64,000 bases of DNA from Centroberyx gerrardi (GCF_048128805.1 NC_136003.1:23464840-23528839), one strand, 5' to 3'; shown: positions 11,400-23,114, counted from the first letter of the stretch. Translations and numbers: made by a program. Notes: generated by a model not told the origin, from the letters alone.

Positions 11400-11955
11400 G
11401 GGTCCAGAATGTCAGCGTGGATCACATCTGGCTCTGTCTCTTTGCAGTGATGTAGCCTGCTGCCTACGCAAATGACCAGTAGCTGAGCGTCAAAGCTGAA
11501 GCTGCAGGTTTTCACACGACCAGGCACTGAATTTCTACTGCGAAGCTTTCTTCTTCTCGATGTTATGCTCTGCAGACCTATACTCCTTTACTGAGGGACC
11601 TTCTCCATTGCCCCGTGAAGGTACCTCACCATGGCATCCGGCCGCTATAATGCTGATAGACCTGGGGATCTGGTGGTGGCGAGTCTGTTGATGCTGTGGC
11701 CAGGAAACATACTGTAAATGTGTGTGGAAAGGGTGATCTGTGTGCCCAGCGACTCTCCCGTGCACCAGCAGAGTCTTGCCCCTGGTTACATCATCTGCAG
11801 GACTCAATGTAGTGCCAAGCATAGGGCATCTGTCAGTTCTTGTATTTCTGTGATCCCGTTTCTCACAACTAACTTAAACTGACAGGACTGAATCGAGGTA
11901 TGTACACGCTTATAGAGTCCGACCACAGGTGGAACTTTGTGATCTCCAGGGTGAG
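11400..11955 (-). mobile_element. second copy of the BEL/Pao relic
   Basis: Sequence matching 2,300-2,880 almost base for base. The minus-strand frame 11,822-11,535 keeps A-D-D-V-T-R-G-K. It stops abruptly at about 11,955, where the sequence jumps to the USP-like element. The 3.7 kb between these two points in the first copy is therefore missing here. Confidence 0.7.
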
Positions 11956-12630
11956 CGTGTGTTTTTCACAGCTGTCAATATGTTTGGCTTTAACAATTGT
12001 TTGAACACTGCATGCATTCAACCAAGTTAACAGTGGTTCTATCAAATCAAGTTGATCATTATGCTGAGAAATGGACAATGATGGGACTTTCAGTGTTATT
12101 TCTGTACACTGTCCACTTTATCCTACAAATGTCACAGTGTTAGTATGGCTGACTTTGAGGACCTGTCTTTTCTAAAACAGCTTGGACCTAAATGTTAGTT
12201 TGTAGTGAAAGTACAGGTCTGTAGGAGTGTTTTGACATAGAACTTGTGCACATACAAATAAAGTTAAACTGTACAGTGTCTACTTTATTCTACAAATGTC
12301 ACAGTGTTAGTATGGCTGACTTTGAGGGCCTGTCATGACTTTTTTTTAAATGGCTTGGACCTAAATGTTACTTTGTAGTGAAAGTACAGGTATGCTGGAG
12401 TGTTTTGACATTTAACTTGTGCACTTACAAATAAAGGTAAACTGTACAGTGTACAATTTAGTCAGAAAATGTCAGGAAGTGGAATATATGCAGCGTTTAT
12501 AGTTAAAAATGGCACATATTATGGCATTTTTTAAATTATTATTTTGACATCAAACATTAATATGGGTGCTCACGTATTGAATTTGAAGATTAAATACAAA
12601 GTAATTAGTTTACAACAGTATTTATATGTT
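11956..12630. repeat. fragment of the USP-like element with two tandem arm copies
   Basis: The start resembles 6,570-6,720 and is followed by two direct copies (about 12,104-12,275 and 12,276-12,450) of the arm seen at 6,734-6,857. The same double-arm arrangement precedes copy E at about 19,310-19,650. It has no open gene. Confidence 0.6.
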
Positions 12631-12669
12631 TGAAATCTCGCGCTTTTATTTTGAAGGCTAAACGGCCAA

Positions 12670-12678
12670 ACCGGAAGT
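12670..12678 (+). promoter_or_regulatory. ETS consensus site upstream of copy C
   Basis: ACCGGAAGT at the position equivalent to 7,132-7,140 upstream of B. Here a 238-bp repeat separates it from the start codon, so the spacing is 277 bp instead of 32 bp. Confidence 0.45.
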
Positions 12679-12679
12679 C

Positions 12680-12917
12680 TTATTACCTCCGCCAAGGAGG
12701 TTATGTTTTCGGTGCCATTTGTTTGTTTGTCTGTTTGTTTGTCTGCCTAGCAGGATTACGGAAAAACTACTGGCCCGATTTTCATGAAACTTCGTGGAAG
12801 GGTGTAGCATGGGCTAAGGAAGAACCTATTAAATTTTGGAGCGGATCCGGATCCGACGAACAAGCAATAATAGCAGGAACCTTGGCGGAGGTCTGCGCTT
12901 TCCGAGTGCCCTTCTAC
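12680..12917. repeat. insertion in the copy C promoter, CCTCCGCCAAGGAGG family
   Basis: It starts with ACCTCCGCCAAGGAGGTTATG and carries the inverted block CCTTGGCGGAGGT near its right end, with a GTTTGTTTGTCT run inside. I recognise this as a repeat family common in fish genomes but do not assign a superfamily. It is absent from the matching site of copy B (CCGGAAGTC then ATATTTTCTG) and present in copy E. Confidence 0.7.
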
Positions 12918-12955
12918 TTTTCTGTTAATTCGAACCAGCGGAACGCATCTTAAAG

Positions 12956-14810
12956 ATGGCATTGCCAACGGGAGGAGGTGAGTCTGGTGTCAGCAATAGC
13001 AATATTATAAAATTGACCTGATTGTGACATTGACATCAATTTTTGGTTATTGTTTGCTTGGCTTGTTAATATTAACTTTAGATCAACTGACGTTAGCTAT
13101 AGCTACACATTAGCATTTGCCACCGCTATCTACGCCGTTCAAAGTCCAAAACATAAATGAAGTTGGTATGAAGCGGTATTTCCTGGTACTTTTGTGGCCG
13201 CAGATAGCGGTGGCTGCTGCAGGACTGGAGATAAATAAGCGTCAGACAGACAGAAACAGATCTCGAGTCAGCAGAGCTAACGTTAGCGTTTCACCCACGC
13301 AACTTAAATGGATGGAAATTACACTTCTTCGTGTCTCATGGTTTCCTTTGGTACACCTCCTCCGTAGCATGTTTGATAATGTTGTCATACTTATCATTAT
13401 TTCATGTGTGGACAGAACATGAGACTCAGAAAGTTAGAATGTTCCTCACAACTGACACTCGTCCAAACATGCCGTTGCCATGGTAACACATCATCTTTTT
13501 GAGTCTCATACACTAAAACAACACCGACCTCCCTGACAACATTATCAATCATCCTATGGCCGCCATTGTATGTGTGCCAGCCAAATGACCATTCAAGAGT
13601 GTAAATTTGAATAGGAATGACTGGTCTATCAATTCTAATTCTATGGTTTTACCTTGAAGAAGTCGGCATCAGTCAGTTTCCCCAACTTTGTAGCTGACTA
13701 TTGTTTTCTAACCACAACATTATCTAACTTAAGCTAATTAATACAGAGTGAATATTCTGCTGACTTTGTGTACTTTAATCGCTGTTACCAGGTGGTTTGT
13801 GAACATCTGTGTCAGCCGTCAAGATTAGAATGATGTGAACACTGACATCTTAACCTTTGTCTTTCAGGGAATGGCGAAGATCAGATACTGGAAGTGGGAA
13901 CTGCTTTGCTAAAGGAGTAAGTATTTATACAGTCGCCCGCTCCTTATTGACCTGTGCAAAGATACAGTAATTATTAGTTACTATATATCTATGTCTGTCT
14001 CCACCTGTGTACAGTTTCATCTTTGAGCGGGTTCGTCGGCATGGGGACAGCAATGCTGTAGCGACCCGGGCACAGCTGGGTGGAGGAGAGCTGTGTGACC
14101 CAAACCACAAGAAGCTTGCCAAGTGCCTGGAGGATATTGGAAATGAGCTGGATGGAAATGAAGAGCTCCAAAGGTATCTGACTGTGTTGGATTTTCATCA
14201 ACTTTCAGGCCAAAAGAATGATGAATTCCAATGTTTTACCAGTCATTCTGTGCAATTATTCTGTTGCTAATTGGGAATTGAATTGATCTACCTTTCCTAT
14301 GTTTTCCCCAGGATGATAAATGATTCTTCACTCCATCCAACAAAGGAGGTTTTCATGAGAGTTGCCACTGAGATCTTTTCTGATGGAAAATTCAACTGGG
14401 GCAGGATGGTTGTACTCTTCTACTTTGCCGGTCGGTTGGGTAACAAAGTGAGTGAAGCAGCCCCGTTGTACCTGTCCCCCCAAAACGTGATTATTGAAAA
14501 ACATAACCCCAAAATCTGACGCTTCTCCCACTCACCCCTTCTTAGGCTGTGGTGAATCAAATTGTCAACTGGGTCAGGGAGCAAGGTGGCTGGGTAAGAA
14601 ACCAACTGAAAGATAGGCTACAGTTCAATCACATCATCTATTAGCAATTAAGATTTCACTTTCGGCTGTGATGACAGTTGTTAACATCTGTCTGTCGTTT
14701 CTGATTTTTAGAAGAGAATTCGTTCTCACTTCGACAGTTCCACTTGGCAGACGTTGGGAATTTTCTCAGCTGGTGTTCTCACCACTTTTCTGGTCACTGC
14801 GGGGGATTGA
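12956..14810 (+). CDS. BAX-like copy C, full-length form (170 residues)
   Basis: Exons: 12,956-12,977; 13,868-13,916; 14,015-14,173; 14,312-14,447; 14,546-14,593; 14,712-14,810. All junctions are GT-AG and in phase. Alpha-1 spans residues 12-33. The BH3 segment (58-72) reads L-A-K-C-L-E-D-I-G-N-E-L-D-G-N, with Asn where BAX has the invariant Asp68. BH1 has F-N-W-G-R (104-108), BH2 has N-W-V-R-E-Q-G-G-W (130-138), and the anchor runs from W150 and ends in A-G-D. From the BH1 Trp to the BH2 Trp there are 32 residues against 51 in human BAX, so most of the alpha-6 region is missing. By family it should act at the mitochondrial outer membrane; the changes make that uncertain. It pairs with D in a duplicated two-gene unit. 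Confidence 0.88.
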
Positions 14811-15795
14811 AGAGCAGACAGGAGGAAGAGAAAGAGAGTTGGACTGGAAGAACTTGAATTTGGATGCAAACAACTACTGTTCGTTTGCACCTCCCATTCA
14901 TGTCAAACAAGTCACTGAATACTTTGTTGTCGCTAGAATTGTTGAAGGGTATATGGACTGATAAATATATTTTTTTCTCTCAGCTTACCCCTGAGTTGAG
15001 ATGCACTGGAGTTTCTTCTGTGAATTATTTTCATTGCACTTTTCTTTTTGCTCAAGACTCTGCTTTTTCCAGTTTCCCTTTCTCTCCATCCGTCTCATCA
15101 TGGTTTCTGTATGCTAGAGTATGCTTTTTATGTGTCTGAGTGTTCACTTGTGTAAATCTGTAATGATCTGCTGGCATTGGAAGTGTTTGTTGAGGGTGGT
15201 CAGACTTTAAGGACTCCAGTAAGTAGAAAAATGACTTTTTGGAGTACTCAACCATCAGGTAAACCAACAAGATGAGATATATTTGTGCTCAAACAACCTG
15301 AAATAATCTTTCCACCTTCCAGTATATATTCTGCTCAACCTGCTGTAGTTGTATATCAATTTACTAGAGACTTGTTTCCAAAGTAATGTGCATACAAACT
15401 AATCAGCATGATGCAATAAGGCACATCGGTAAGATACAGTAAATGTGGTGATAGAATGCGCTTGACTACAATCATGTTTCATCACTGCTTGTTTTGTTTT
15501 GTTTTTGTTTTTTTTATTCCCATCTCACACACCATTTAATGAGTTGCTGCCATTGGGCTTTTTACCTGCATGGTCACCAACTTATGTGCATTCCCACTGT
15601 TCAACTCCCAGAGGTCTATATACTGTATGTATGTATATATAATCTTTTTGAATCAGAGCCACACATCAGCTGAGCTCTGAATTACATTTCATGGGGTCTT
15701 TAAAAGACATGTTGCACTACAGAAACAGAAATCACTGTGCATCGCTCACAGATGCTTACCTCACTCTAGGCATATGTTCAAAGTACTGTATTTTT
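14811..15795. repeat. 3' flank and duplicon of copy C
   Basis: Related to 108-1,640 and 9,608-10,670. No gene. The right end is the target site of the SINE. Confidence 0.6.
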
Positions 15796-15985
15796 TTTTT
15801 TTAAAGATTTATTTTAGGCATTTTATTTGACAGAGTTGGTGAGAGAGAGACAGGAAGGTATGGGAGAGGGAGAGAGGGGAGGACATGCAGCAAATGACCG
15901 CGGGCTGGATTCGAACCCGGGTCGCTGCGGGAAGGACTGAGCCTTATATGGTACGCGCTGTACTCGGTGAACCACCGGGGTGTCC
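15796..15985 (-). mobile_element. tRNA-derived SINE with 15-bp target duplication
   Basis: Read on the minus strand, a tRNA-like head with the B-box CGGGTTCGAATCC is followed by a pyrimidine-rich body and an AATAAATCTT tail. Both sides carry AAGTACTGTATTTTT (15,781-15,795 and 15,986-16,000). The other duplicon copies (about 1,640 and 10,660) keep the unoccupied site. Confidence 0.88.
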
Positions 15986-16000
15986 AAGTACTGTATTTTT

Positions 16001-16640
16001 AAGTGAATTGTTCAAACTACAATCTTACCTACACAACAAAATGCTTTTTATACATTTTCTTGTTTGCCAGTGCCTTGGTGTTTGTTTTTACTATGAAATC
16101 ACTTTGATATTCTCTAATTTTCACATTTGTAAAGCTAAAATTTGTTTCCAGTCTCCCTTAAAATCCTTTTATTGCAACATTGTATTTTGTAATATGGAAA
16201 TTATTTTTTTTAAGACTTATTATCAAATCTGCATTATCACAGTTAAAGAATGAGTATTATATTTAACAGGTTTACAGTAATGTCATTACAAAAAATGAAT
16301 CAGTTATTAGCTGAAAAACATCAGATAAACCTGAAAAACAGGTGATTCTTGTATTATTCAGAAACAAGCATGATTTTGATTTGGGGATTTTGCTCACAAA
16401 CAGTTGAAGTATTCATAGATTACGCTACTGAATTTATAGTCTATGAACGGCAAATTCAATCTTATATAATGGGTTTGGGAGACAAAGAAAACCACAACTA
16501 ACTCAAAGTAATCAGACTACATTACTACAGAGGAATTATCAATCTGATTACAGAGAATCATGTTCAAAGTCATCCTGTGGATTGCGAACTAACTAATGAA
16601 CAGGATGACTTTAACATTTAAAAAATTTTCTACTCTGTAT
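16001..16640. repeat. 3' duplicon continuation after copy C
   Basis: Homologous to 1,640-2,220 and 10,670-11,300 but more diverged. The candidate polyadenylation hexamer is mutated. I see no gene. Confidence 0.55.
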
Positions 16641-16649
16641 AAACACAGT

Positions 16650-17130
16650 AGAATCTCATGAACAAGGTCAAGGCGAGCCCTAGATGTCCCGGGACTCTTC
16701 TTCGACACTCTTCAAAGCCAACAAGGCAGCAGCTGAGTCAGAACTAGTAATAGCTTTGTTAGGTTTAACCTCCTCTATTCACCATGAAGCCCATATAATT
16801 GACAATAATGCTGATGCTCCATCAGAAATTCATAAGACTTGTTGAATTTGAATCCCACCACATATATCCCAAACCCTGCCTTTCTACTATTTAGATCCTT
16901 TGATCCATCAGTAAAGATATGTATTTGTAGCCCCCATGTTGTTTTTTATATTCATCCACATATATATTTGAAATACTGGTATCTTTCTTCTGCAGCCGTT
17001 CCAATACTGCCTTATCAATATTACGTTCTGGGAGGAACAAAAAAGGCACAGTTGACCAAAATGAGTCCTGACAACTCCTCTTCCAGCAAACTATTTTACA
17101 TGAACTACGAAATTTCCTTTCCTCTTTAAT
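16650..17130 (-). mobile_element. LINE RNase H-like relic
   Basis: The minus strand shows broken frames with a D-G-S-K-D-like start near 16,910 and S-D-S-A-A-A-L-L near 16,740, the pattern of the RNase H domain of I/R1-group LINEs. Stops and frameshifts are frequent. Copies recur at 24,700-25,150 and, truncated, at 27,845-28,020, each upstream of a D/F/G-type gene. Confidence 0.45.
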
Positions 17131-17214
17131 TCCCAATTGACATCAAGGAGACATTTGACTGACAAACTGTGATTGAGTTCATTTAATTTAAACCAATAAA
17201 AACACTGGGTCCGC

Positions 17215-17552
17215 TAAGACTGGGAACACACTTCAAATTAAAGGGTAATTATAAAACAAAACCACAACAGTTTGTGATCCTAGCTTTCATGAGCTCACTG
17301 CGCATAACTGATGAAAGCCAATCAGCCTTGAAGAAGATCAGTAAAACTGACCGGTGGAGAGCGGTAATATGCCTTGAAGCATCAATCTAAACCGCCGGAA
17401 TCTCTAAAAGAGGAAGAAGAAAAAGAAGAAGATGAAGATTAGAAATCACCTGCAGCCGCCCTTCAGTTGCCACAAATAACTTTGTCACATGGTACGGAAG
17501 AAGTATCCAAACAAACCGGCAACAAGATGCGTTCCGCTGGCTGGAGAGAATG
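17215..17552 (+). promoter_or_regulatory. 5' flank shared by copies D, F and G
   Basis: The block containing TTTGTGATCC and CCTGCAGCCGCCCTTCAGTTGCC precedes D, F (25,250-25,580) and G (28,130-28,456) but not B/C/E. Near the start codon G carries TCACGTGA (28,418-28,425). D has TCACATGG (17,485-17,492) and F has TCACATGA (25,540-25,547). A CGGAAG core follows in all three. Confidence 0.45.
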
Positions 17553-18890
17553 ATGGCATCGCCAACGGGTGAAGGAGGTGAATCAGGTGCGAGCAGTTAA
17601 CAGCAACATTATAACATTAAAATGACTGTGACATTGACATCAGCAGTATCGTAGACATCGATAATCTGACACTTCAACCAGTCTTGTGTTGTGGTTATAG
17701 CTTGTTTGCTTGCTAACAATAACGTTAGCTGAACGGACGTTAGCAAGATAGTTAACTTAAACGTAGCGTTAGCCATTTTCTATTTGTTTTTTCTTGACAG
17801 CCGTTGGCTTAAATTAGGTAGCTGCACAACTGCGAATTAGCTCATAATAATAATAGATTTTTGTTATTGTTATTGTAAGCTAACATGTCTGAACAAAAAC
17901 GAAACATCAACAGAGTAACATTACAGCATTTCACCTTCAAGATGTCGCAGTCAGTCAGTTTCTCGAGCTTGGTAACGTTAATTTAGTTAAATGACGTTAT
18001 CTAGCCACAATGTGATCTAATTTAGGCTAATTAACACAGCCAATATTCTGCTCTGACGTTGTTTACTGTAATTGCGATTCACCTGGTTGAACATCTGCGT
18101 CAGGGTTAGTATGACCTGTGAACTGACATCTTATGAAAACCTTTTGTCTTTCAGGGAATGGTAAAGAGCAGACACTGGAGGAGGGAACTACTTTACTAAA
18201 GGAGTAAGTATTTATACAGTTGGACTGCTCCATATTGAACTGTGCAACGACACAGTTCTTACTAACTAGTTACAATCTACTGTATCTCAGTTTCATCCAT
18301 GAACGGGTTCAGCGGCATGGGGACAGCAATACGGACATGACCCGGGCACAACTGGGTGAGGGAGAGCTGTCTGACCCAGACCAGAACTGGACAATTGGGC
18401 AGTATCTGCGGGCGATTAATGATGAGATGGTGCGCAATATAGAGATCCGAAGGTATCTTACTGTGTTGGATTTTCATCAACTTTCAGGCTTTTTCCAGTC
18501 ATACCTGTGCAGTTAGTCTGTCCCTAATTGCTACAGGATACATTAATTGATCAACCTTTCCTATGTTTTCTCTGGGATGATGAACAACTTTGCACTCCCA
18601 CTCACCCTGCTTCTCTGGCTGTGGTGCGCGACTACATGATCAGCTTTCTCAGGGAGCGAGATTCCTGGGTGAGCAGCCAACTTGAAAATACAGTTCAAAC
18701 ACATAGGCTAATCTATTAGCAATTAAGACTCCACTCTTGGTGGCTGTGATGACAGTTATTAACATCTGTCTCTGTCATCTATGATTTTTAGGAGAGAAGT
18801 CTTTCTCACATTGACACTCCCACTTGGCAGACGTTGGGAGTTTTCTTGGCTGGCGTTCTCACCATTGCTCTGGTCACTGGTGAGATGTGA
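17553..18890 (+). pseudogene. BAX-like copy D, BH1-less and probably broken
   Basis: Recognisable exons: 17,553-17,577 (an in-frame ATG also sits at 17,550); 18,155-18,203; 18,291-18,452; an exon 4/5 remnant 18,576-18,668; 18,792-18,890. The BH3 region reads Y-L-R-A-I-N-D-E-M. A deletion joins the first codons of exon 4 to the end of intron 4 and exon 5, removing BH1. The acceptor before the remnant is GG instead of AG, and the remnant is 93 nt, which shifts the frame relative to exon 3. An alternative acceptor at 18,651-18,652 would give an in-frame 16-nt exon (18,653-18,668) joining BH3 directly to the anchor exon. The anchor tail ends G-E-M. F shares the same deletion, so the damage predates the C-D to E-F duplication. 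Confidence 0.68.
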
Positions 18891-18944
18891 GGAGCAGAGC
18901 AGACTGGAGGAAGACTGGAATAACTGTGAAGGAAGGAAATAGGG

Positions 18945-19650
18945 ATGTGGTCTTTAAAAGACATGTTGCACTACAGACACAGAAAGCACTGTGCATCACT
19001 CACAGATGCTTTCAGTACAGGAATTTCAACTACTTCAGATGGAAATACAGAATCTCTTAGTACCAAGCAACCATCACCTACACAGGACACATGAAGGGTT
19101 AAAATATCAGGGCAAGTAATCCAAGATGTTTGTCTCACTGATGCTGAACCACATGCCATACATGTGTTTTTCACAGCTGTCAATATGTTTGGCTTTAACA
19201 ATTGTTTGAACACCGCATGCATTCAACCAAGTTAACAGTGGTTCTATCAAATCAAGTGGATCATTATGCTGAGACATGGACAATGATGGGACTTTCAGTG
19301 TTATTTCTGTACAGTGTCCACTTTATTCTACAAATGTCACAGTGTTAGTATGGCTGACTTTGAGGACCTGTCATGACTTTTCTAAAACAGCTTGGACCTA
19401 AATGTTAGTTTGTAGTGAAAGTACAGGTCTGTAGGAGTGTTTTGACATAGAACTTGTGCACATACAAATAAAGTTAAACTGTACAGTGTCTACTTTATTC
19501 TACAAATGTCACAGTGTTAGTATGGCTGACTTTGAGGGCCTGTCATGACTTTTTTTTAAATGGCTTGGACCTAAATGTTACTTTGTAGTGAAAGTACAGG
19601 TATGCTGGAGTGTTTTGCCATATAACTTGTGCACTTACAAATAAAGGTAA
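18945..19650. repeat. fragment of duplicon and USP-like element upstream of copy E
   Basis: Begins with a short piece of the 3' duplicon (GTCTTTAAAAGACATGTTGC). It then holds the minus-strand zinc-ribbon-like segment (19,222-18,971, C-M-A-C-G again) and two tandem arm copies. The layout parallels 11,956-12,450 upstream of C. Confidence 0.6.
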
Positions 19651-19875
19651 ACTGTACAGTGTACAATTTAGTCAGAAATTGACAGAAAGTGGAATATATG
19701 CAGCGTTTATAGTTAAAAATGGCACATATTATGGCATTTTTTTATTATTTTGACATCAAACATTAATATGGGTGCTCACTTACTGAATTTGAAGATTAAA
19801 TACAAAGTAATTGGTTTACAACAGTATTTATATGTTTGAAATCTCGCGCTTTTATTTTGAAGGCTAAACGCCCAA

Positions 19876-19884
19876 ACCGGAAGT
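19876..19884 (+). promoter_or_regulatory. ETS consensus site upstream of copy E
   Basis: ACCGGAAGT, equivalent to the sites before B and C, again followed immediately by the repeat insertion. Confidence 0.45.
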
Positions 19885-19885
19885 C

Positions 19886-20120
19886 TTATTACCTCCGCCA
19901 AGGAGGTTATGTTTTCGGTGCCATTTGTTTGTTTGTCTGTTTGTTTGTCTGCCTAGCAGGATTACGGAAAAACTACTGGCCCGATTTTCATGAAACTTCG
20001 TGGAAGGGTGTAGCATGGGCTAAGGAAGAACCTATTAAATTTTGGAGCGGATCCGGATCCGACGAACAAGCAATAACAGGAACCTTGGCGGAGGTCTGCG
20101 CTTTCCGAGTGCCCTTCTAC
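19886..20120. repeat. insertion in the copy E promoter, same family and site as in C
   Basis: Nearly identical to 12,680-12,917, differing by a 3-bp deletion (AATAACAGG versus AATAATAGCAGG). Same position relative to the ETS site and start codon, so it was inherited by duplication and not inserted twice. Confidence 0.72.
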
Positions 20121-20158
20121 TTTTCTGTTAATTCGAACCAGCGGAACGCATCTTAAAG

Positions 20159-22058
20159 ATGGCATCGCCAACGGGAGGAGGTGAGTCTGGTGTCAGCAAT
20201 AGCAATATTATAAAATTGACCTGATTGTGACATTGACATCAATTTTTGGTTATTGTTTGCTTGGCTTGTTAATATTAACTTTAGATCAACTGACGTTAGC
20301 TATAGCTACACATTAGCATTTGCCACCGCTATCTACGCCGTTCAAAATCCAAAACATAAATGAAGTTGGTATGAAGCGGTATTTCCTGGTACTTTTGTGG
20401 CCGCAGATAGCGGTGGCTGCTGCAGGAGTGGAGATCAATAAGCGTCAGACAGACAGAAACAGATCTCTAGTCAGCAGAGCTATAACTTACTGCTGTGATT
20501 TAGTTAACATGTCTTAAAACCGAAACAGATATCAGCAGACTAACGTTAGCGTTTCACCCACGCAACTTAAATGGATGGAAATTACACTTCGTCGTGTCTC
20601 ATGGTTTCCTTTGGTACACCTCCTCCGTAGCATGTTTGATAATGTTGTCATAATTATCATTATTTCATGTGTGGACAGAACATGAGACTCAGAAAGTTAG
20701 AATGTTCCTCACAACTGACACTCGTCCAAACATGCCGTTGCCATGGTAACACATCATCTTTTTGAGTCTCATACACTAAAACAACACCGATCTCCCTGAC
20801 AACATTATCAATCATCCTATGGCCGCCATTGTATGTGTGCCAGCTAAATGACCATTCAAGAGTGTAAATTTGAATAGGAATGACTGGTCTATCAATTCTA
20901 ATTCTATGGTTTTACCTTGAAGAAGTCGGCATCAGTCAGTTTCCCCAACTTTGTAGCTGACTATTGTTTTCTAACCACAACATTATCTAACTTAAGCTAA
21001 TTAATACAGAGTGAATATTCTGCTGACTTTGTGTACTTTAATCGCTGTTACCAGGTGGTTCGTGAACATCTGTGTCAGCCGTCAAGATTAGAATGATGTG
21101 AACACTGACATCTTAACCTTTGTCTTTCAGGGAATGGTAACGGAAATAATTGGCTAAAGGAGTAAGTATTTATACAGTCGGCCCGCTCCTTATTGACCTG
21201 TGCAAAGATACAGTAATTATTAGTTACTACATGTCTATGTCTGTCTCCACCTGTGTACAGTTTCATCGTTGAGCGGGTTCGTCGGCATGGGGACAGCAAT
21301 GCTGTAGCGACCCGGGCACAGCTGGGTGGAGGAGAGCTGTGTGACCCAAACCACAAGAAGCTTGCCATGTGCCTGGAGGATATTGGAAAAGAGCTGGATG
21401 AAAATGAAGAGCTCCAAAGGTATCTGACTGTGTTGGATTTTCATCAACTTTCAGGCCGAAAGAATGATGAATTCCAATGTTTTACCAGTCATTCTGTGCA
21501 ATTATTCTGTTGCTAATTGGGAATTGAATTGATCTACCTTTCCTATGTTTTCCCCAGGATGATAAATAATTCTTCACTCAATCCAACAAAGGAGGTTTTC
21601 ATGAGAGTTGCCACTGAGATCTTTTCTGATGGAAAATTCAGCTGGGGCAGGATGGTTGTACTCTTCTACTTTGCCGGTCGGTTGGGTAACAAAGTGAGTG
21701 AAGCAGCCCCGTTGTACCTGTCCCCCCAAAACATGTGATTATTGAAAAACATAACCCCAAAATCTGACGCTTCTCCCACTCACCCCTTCTTAGGCTGTGG
21801 TGAATCAAATTGTCAACTGGACCAGGGAGCAAGGTGGCTGGGTAAGAAACCAACTGAAAGATAGGCTACAGTTCAATCACATCATCTATTAGCAATTAAG
21901 ATTTCACTTTCGGCTGTGATGACAGTTGTTAACATCTGTCTGTCGTTTCTGATTTTTAGAAGAGAATTCGTTCTCACTTCGACAGTTCCACTTGGCAGAC
22001 GTTGGGAATTTTCTCAGCTGGTGTTCTCACCACTTTTCTGGTCACTGCGGGGGATTGA
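20159..22058 (+). CDS. BAX-like copy E, full-length with alpha-1 deletion (164 residues)
   Basis: Exons: 20,159-20,180; 21,131-21,161; 21,261-21,419; 21,558-21,693; 21,794-21,841; 21,960-22,058. Borders and phases are consistent. Exon 2 is 31 nt instead of 49: an in-frame loss of six codons in alpha-1, leaving N-G-N-G-N-N-W-L-K. The BH3 core reads L-E-D-I-G-K-E-L-D, with Lys at the Asp68 position of BAX. BH1 is F-S-W-G-R, BH2 is N-W-T-R-E-Q-G-G-W, and the tail ends A-G-D. It is the sister of C, with the same promoter insertion and near-identical introns. Intron 1 carries a short local change near 20,480-20,540. Alpha-1 and BH3 are the surfaces BAX uses to receive activator signals, so this copy is probably not activated conventionally. 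Confidence 0.83.
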
Positions 22059-22459
22059 AGAGCAGACAGGAGGAAGAGAAAGAGAGTTGGACTGGAAGAA
22101 CTTGAATTTGGATGCAAACAACCACTGTCGGTTTGCACCTCCCATTCATGTCAAACAAGTCACTGAATAGTTTGTTGTCGCCAGAATTGTTGAAGGGTAT
22201 ATGGACTGATAAATATATTTTTTTCTCTCAGCTTACCCCTGAGTTGAGCACTACAGAGTTTATTCTGTGAATTATTTTCATTGCACTTTTCTTTTTGCTA
22301 GAGACTCTGCTTTTTCCAGTTTCCCTTTCTCTCCATCCGTCTCATCATGGTTTCTGTATGGTAGAGTATGCTTTTTATGTGTCTGAGTGTTCACTTGTGT
22401 AAATCTGTAATGATCTGTTGGCATTGGAAGTGTTTGTTGAGGGTGGTCAGACTTTAAAG

Positions 22460-22902
22460 CAATATTCCACTTAGTTTTAACATAGGGGTTATTTGGCACT
22501 TGACCGCCATGAAAACCATAATATAAACTAATCACCAAGATTGGATGCAGCGGGGACGAGTTTGTAGTGTTTGGATTTTTAGGCCACGAAAATAGCCTGA
22601 TAACTGACATTTAACACTTTGGTGAACAGATTCAACAACATATCCCGCTACTGTGATTTTCAGTTGACATTTGCTCATAATTTTTTAGGACGACATTTTG
22701 CCAAATAGCATTTTTATTGATAGACGAGAACATAGCGGAGGCATGTTTCCCTCCGCTACAAGAAAAATAGTGGATGTTCTCATCTGTTCACCGTCGTGTT
22801 AAATGTCAGTTTTCAGGCTTTTTTCTTGGCCTCGTTCAAATGAATGGGAAGTAAAAATCTGAACGCTACAAACTCGTCCCTGCTGCATCCAATCTTGGTG
22901 AG
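22460..22902. mobile_element. inverted-repeat insertion in the 3' flank of copy E
   Basis: The paralogous sequence ACTTTAAAG/ACCCCA (for example near 10,070) is split here by 443 bp. Much of the insert is an imperfect inverted repeat starting TCACCAAGATTGGATGCAGC at 22,532 and ending with its complement at 22,901. Non-coding; class not assigned. Confidence 0.65.
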
Positions 22903-23114
22903 ACCCCAGAAAGTAGAAAAATTACTTTTTGGAGTACTCAATCATCAGGTAAAGCAGCAAGATGGGATATATTTGTGTTCGAACAACCTGAAAAAATCTT
23001 TCCACCTTCCAGTATATAGGCTCAGCCCAACCTGCTGTCAGTGGATAACAATTTGATTGACACCCCACAGAAATCTTGAGGGGTCACACTGGTGGTGATA
23101 GAATGCGCTTGACT

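Noticed and set aside
12630-12953. 107-codon plus-strand frame (and its twin at 19,836-20,156)
   Set aside because: It lies across the promoter and the inserted repeat. The frame is an accident of the repeat and is absent from copy B.
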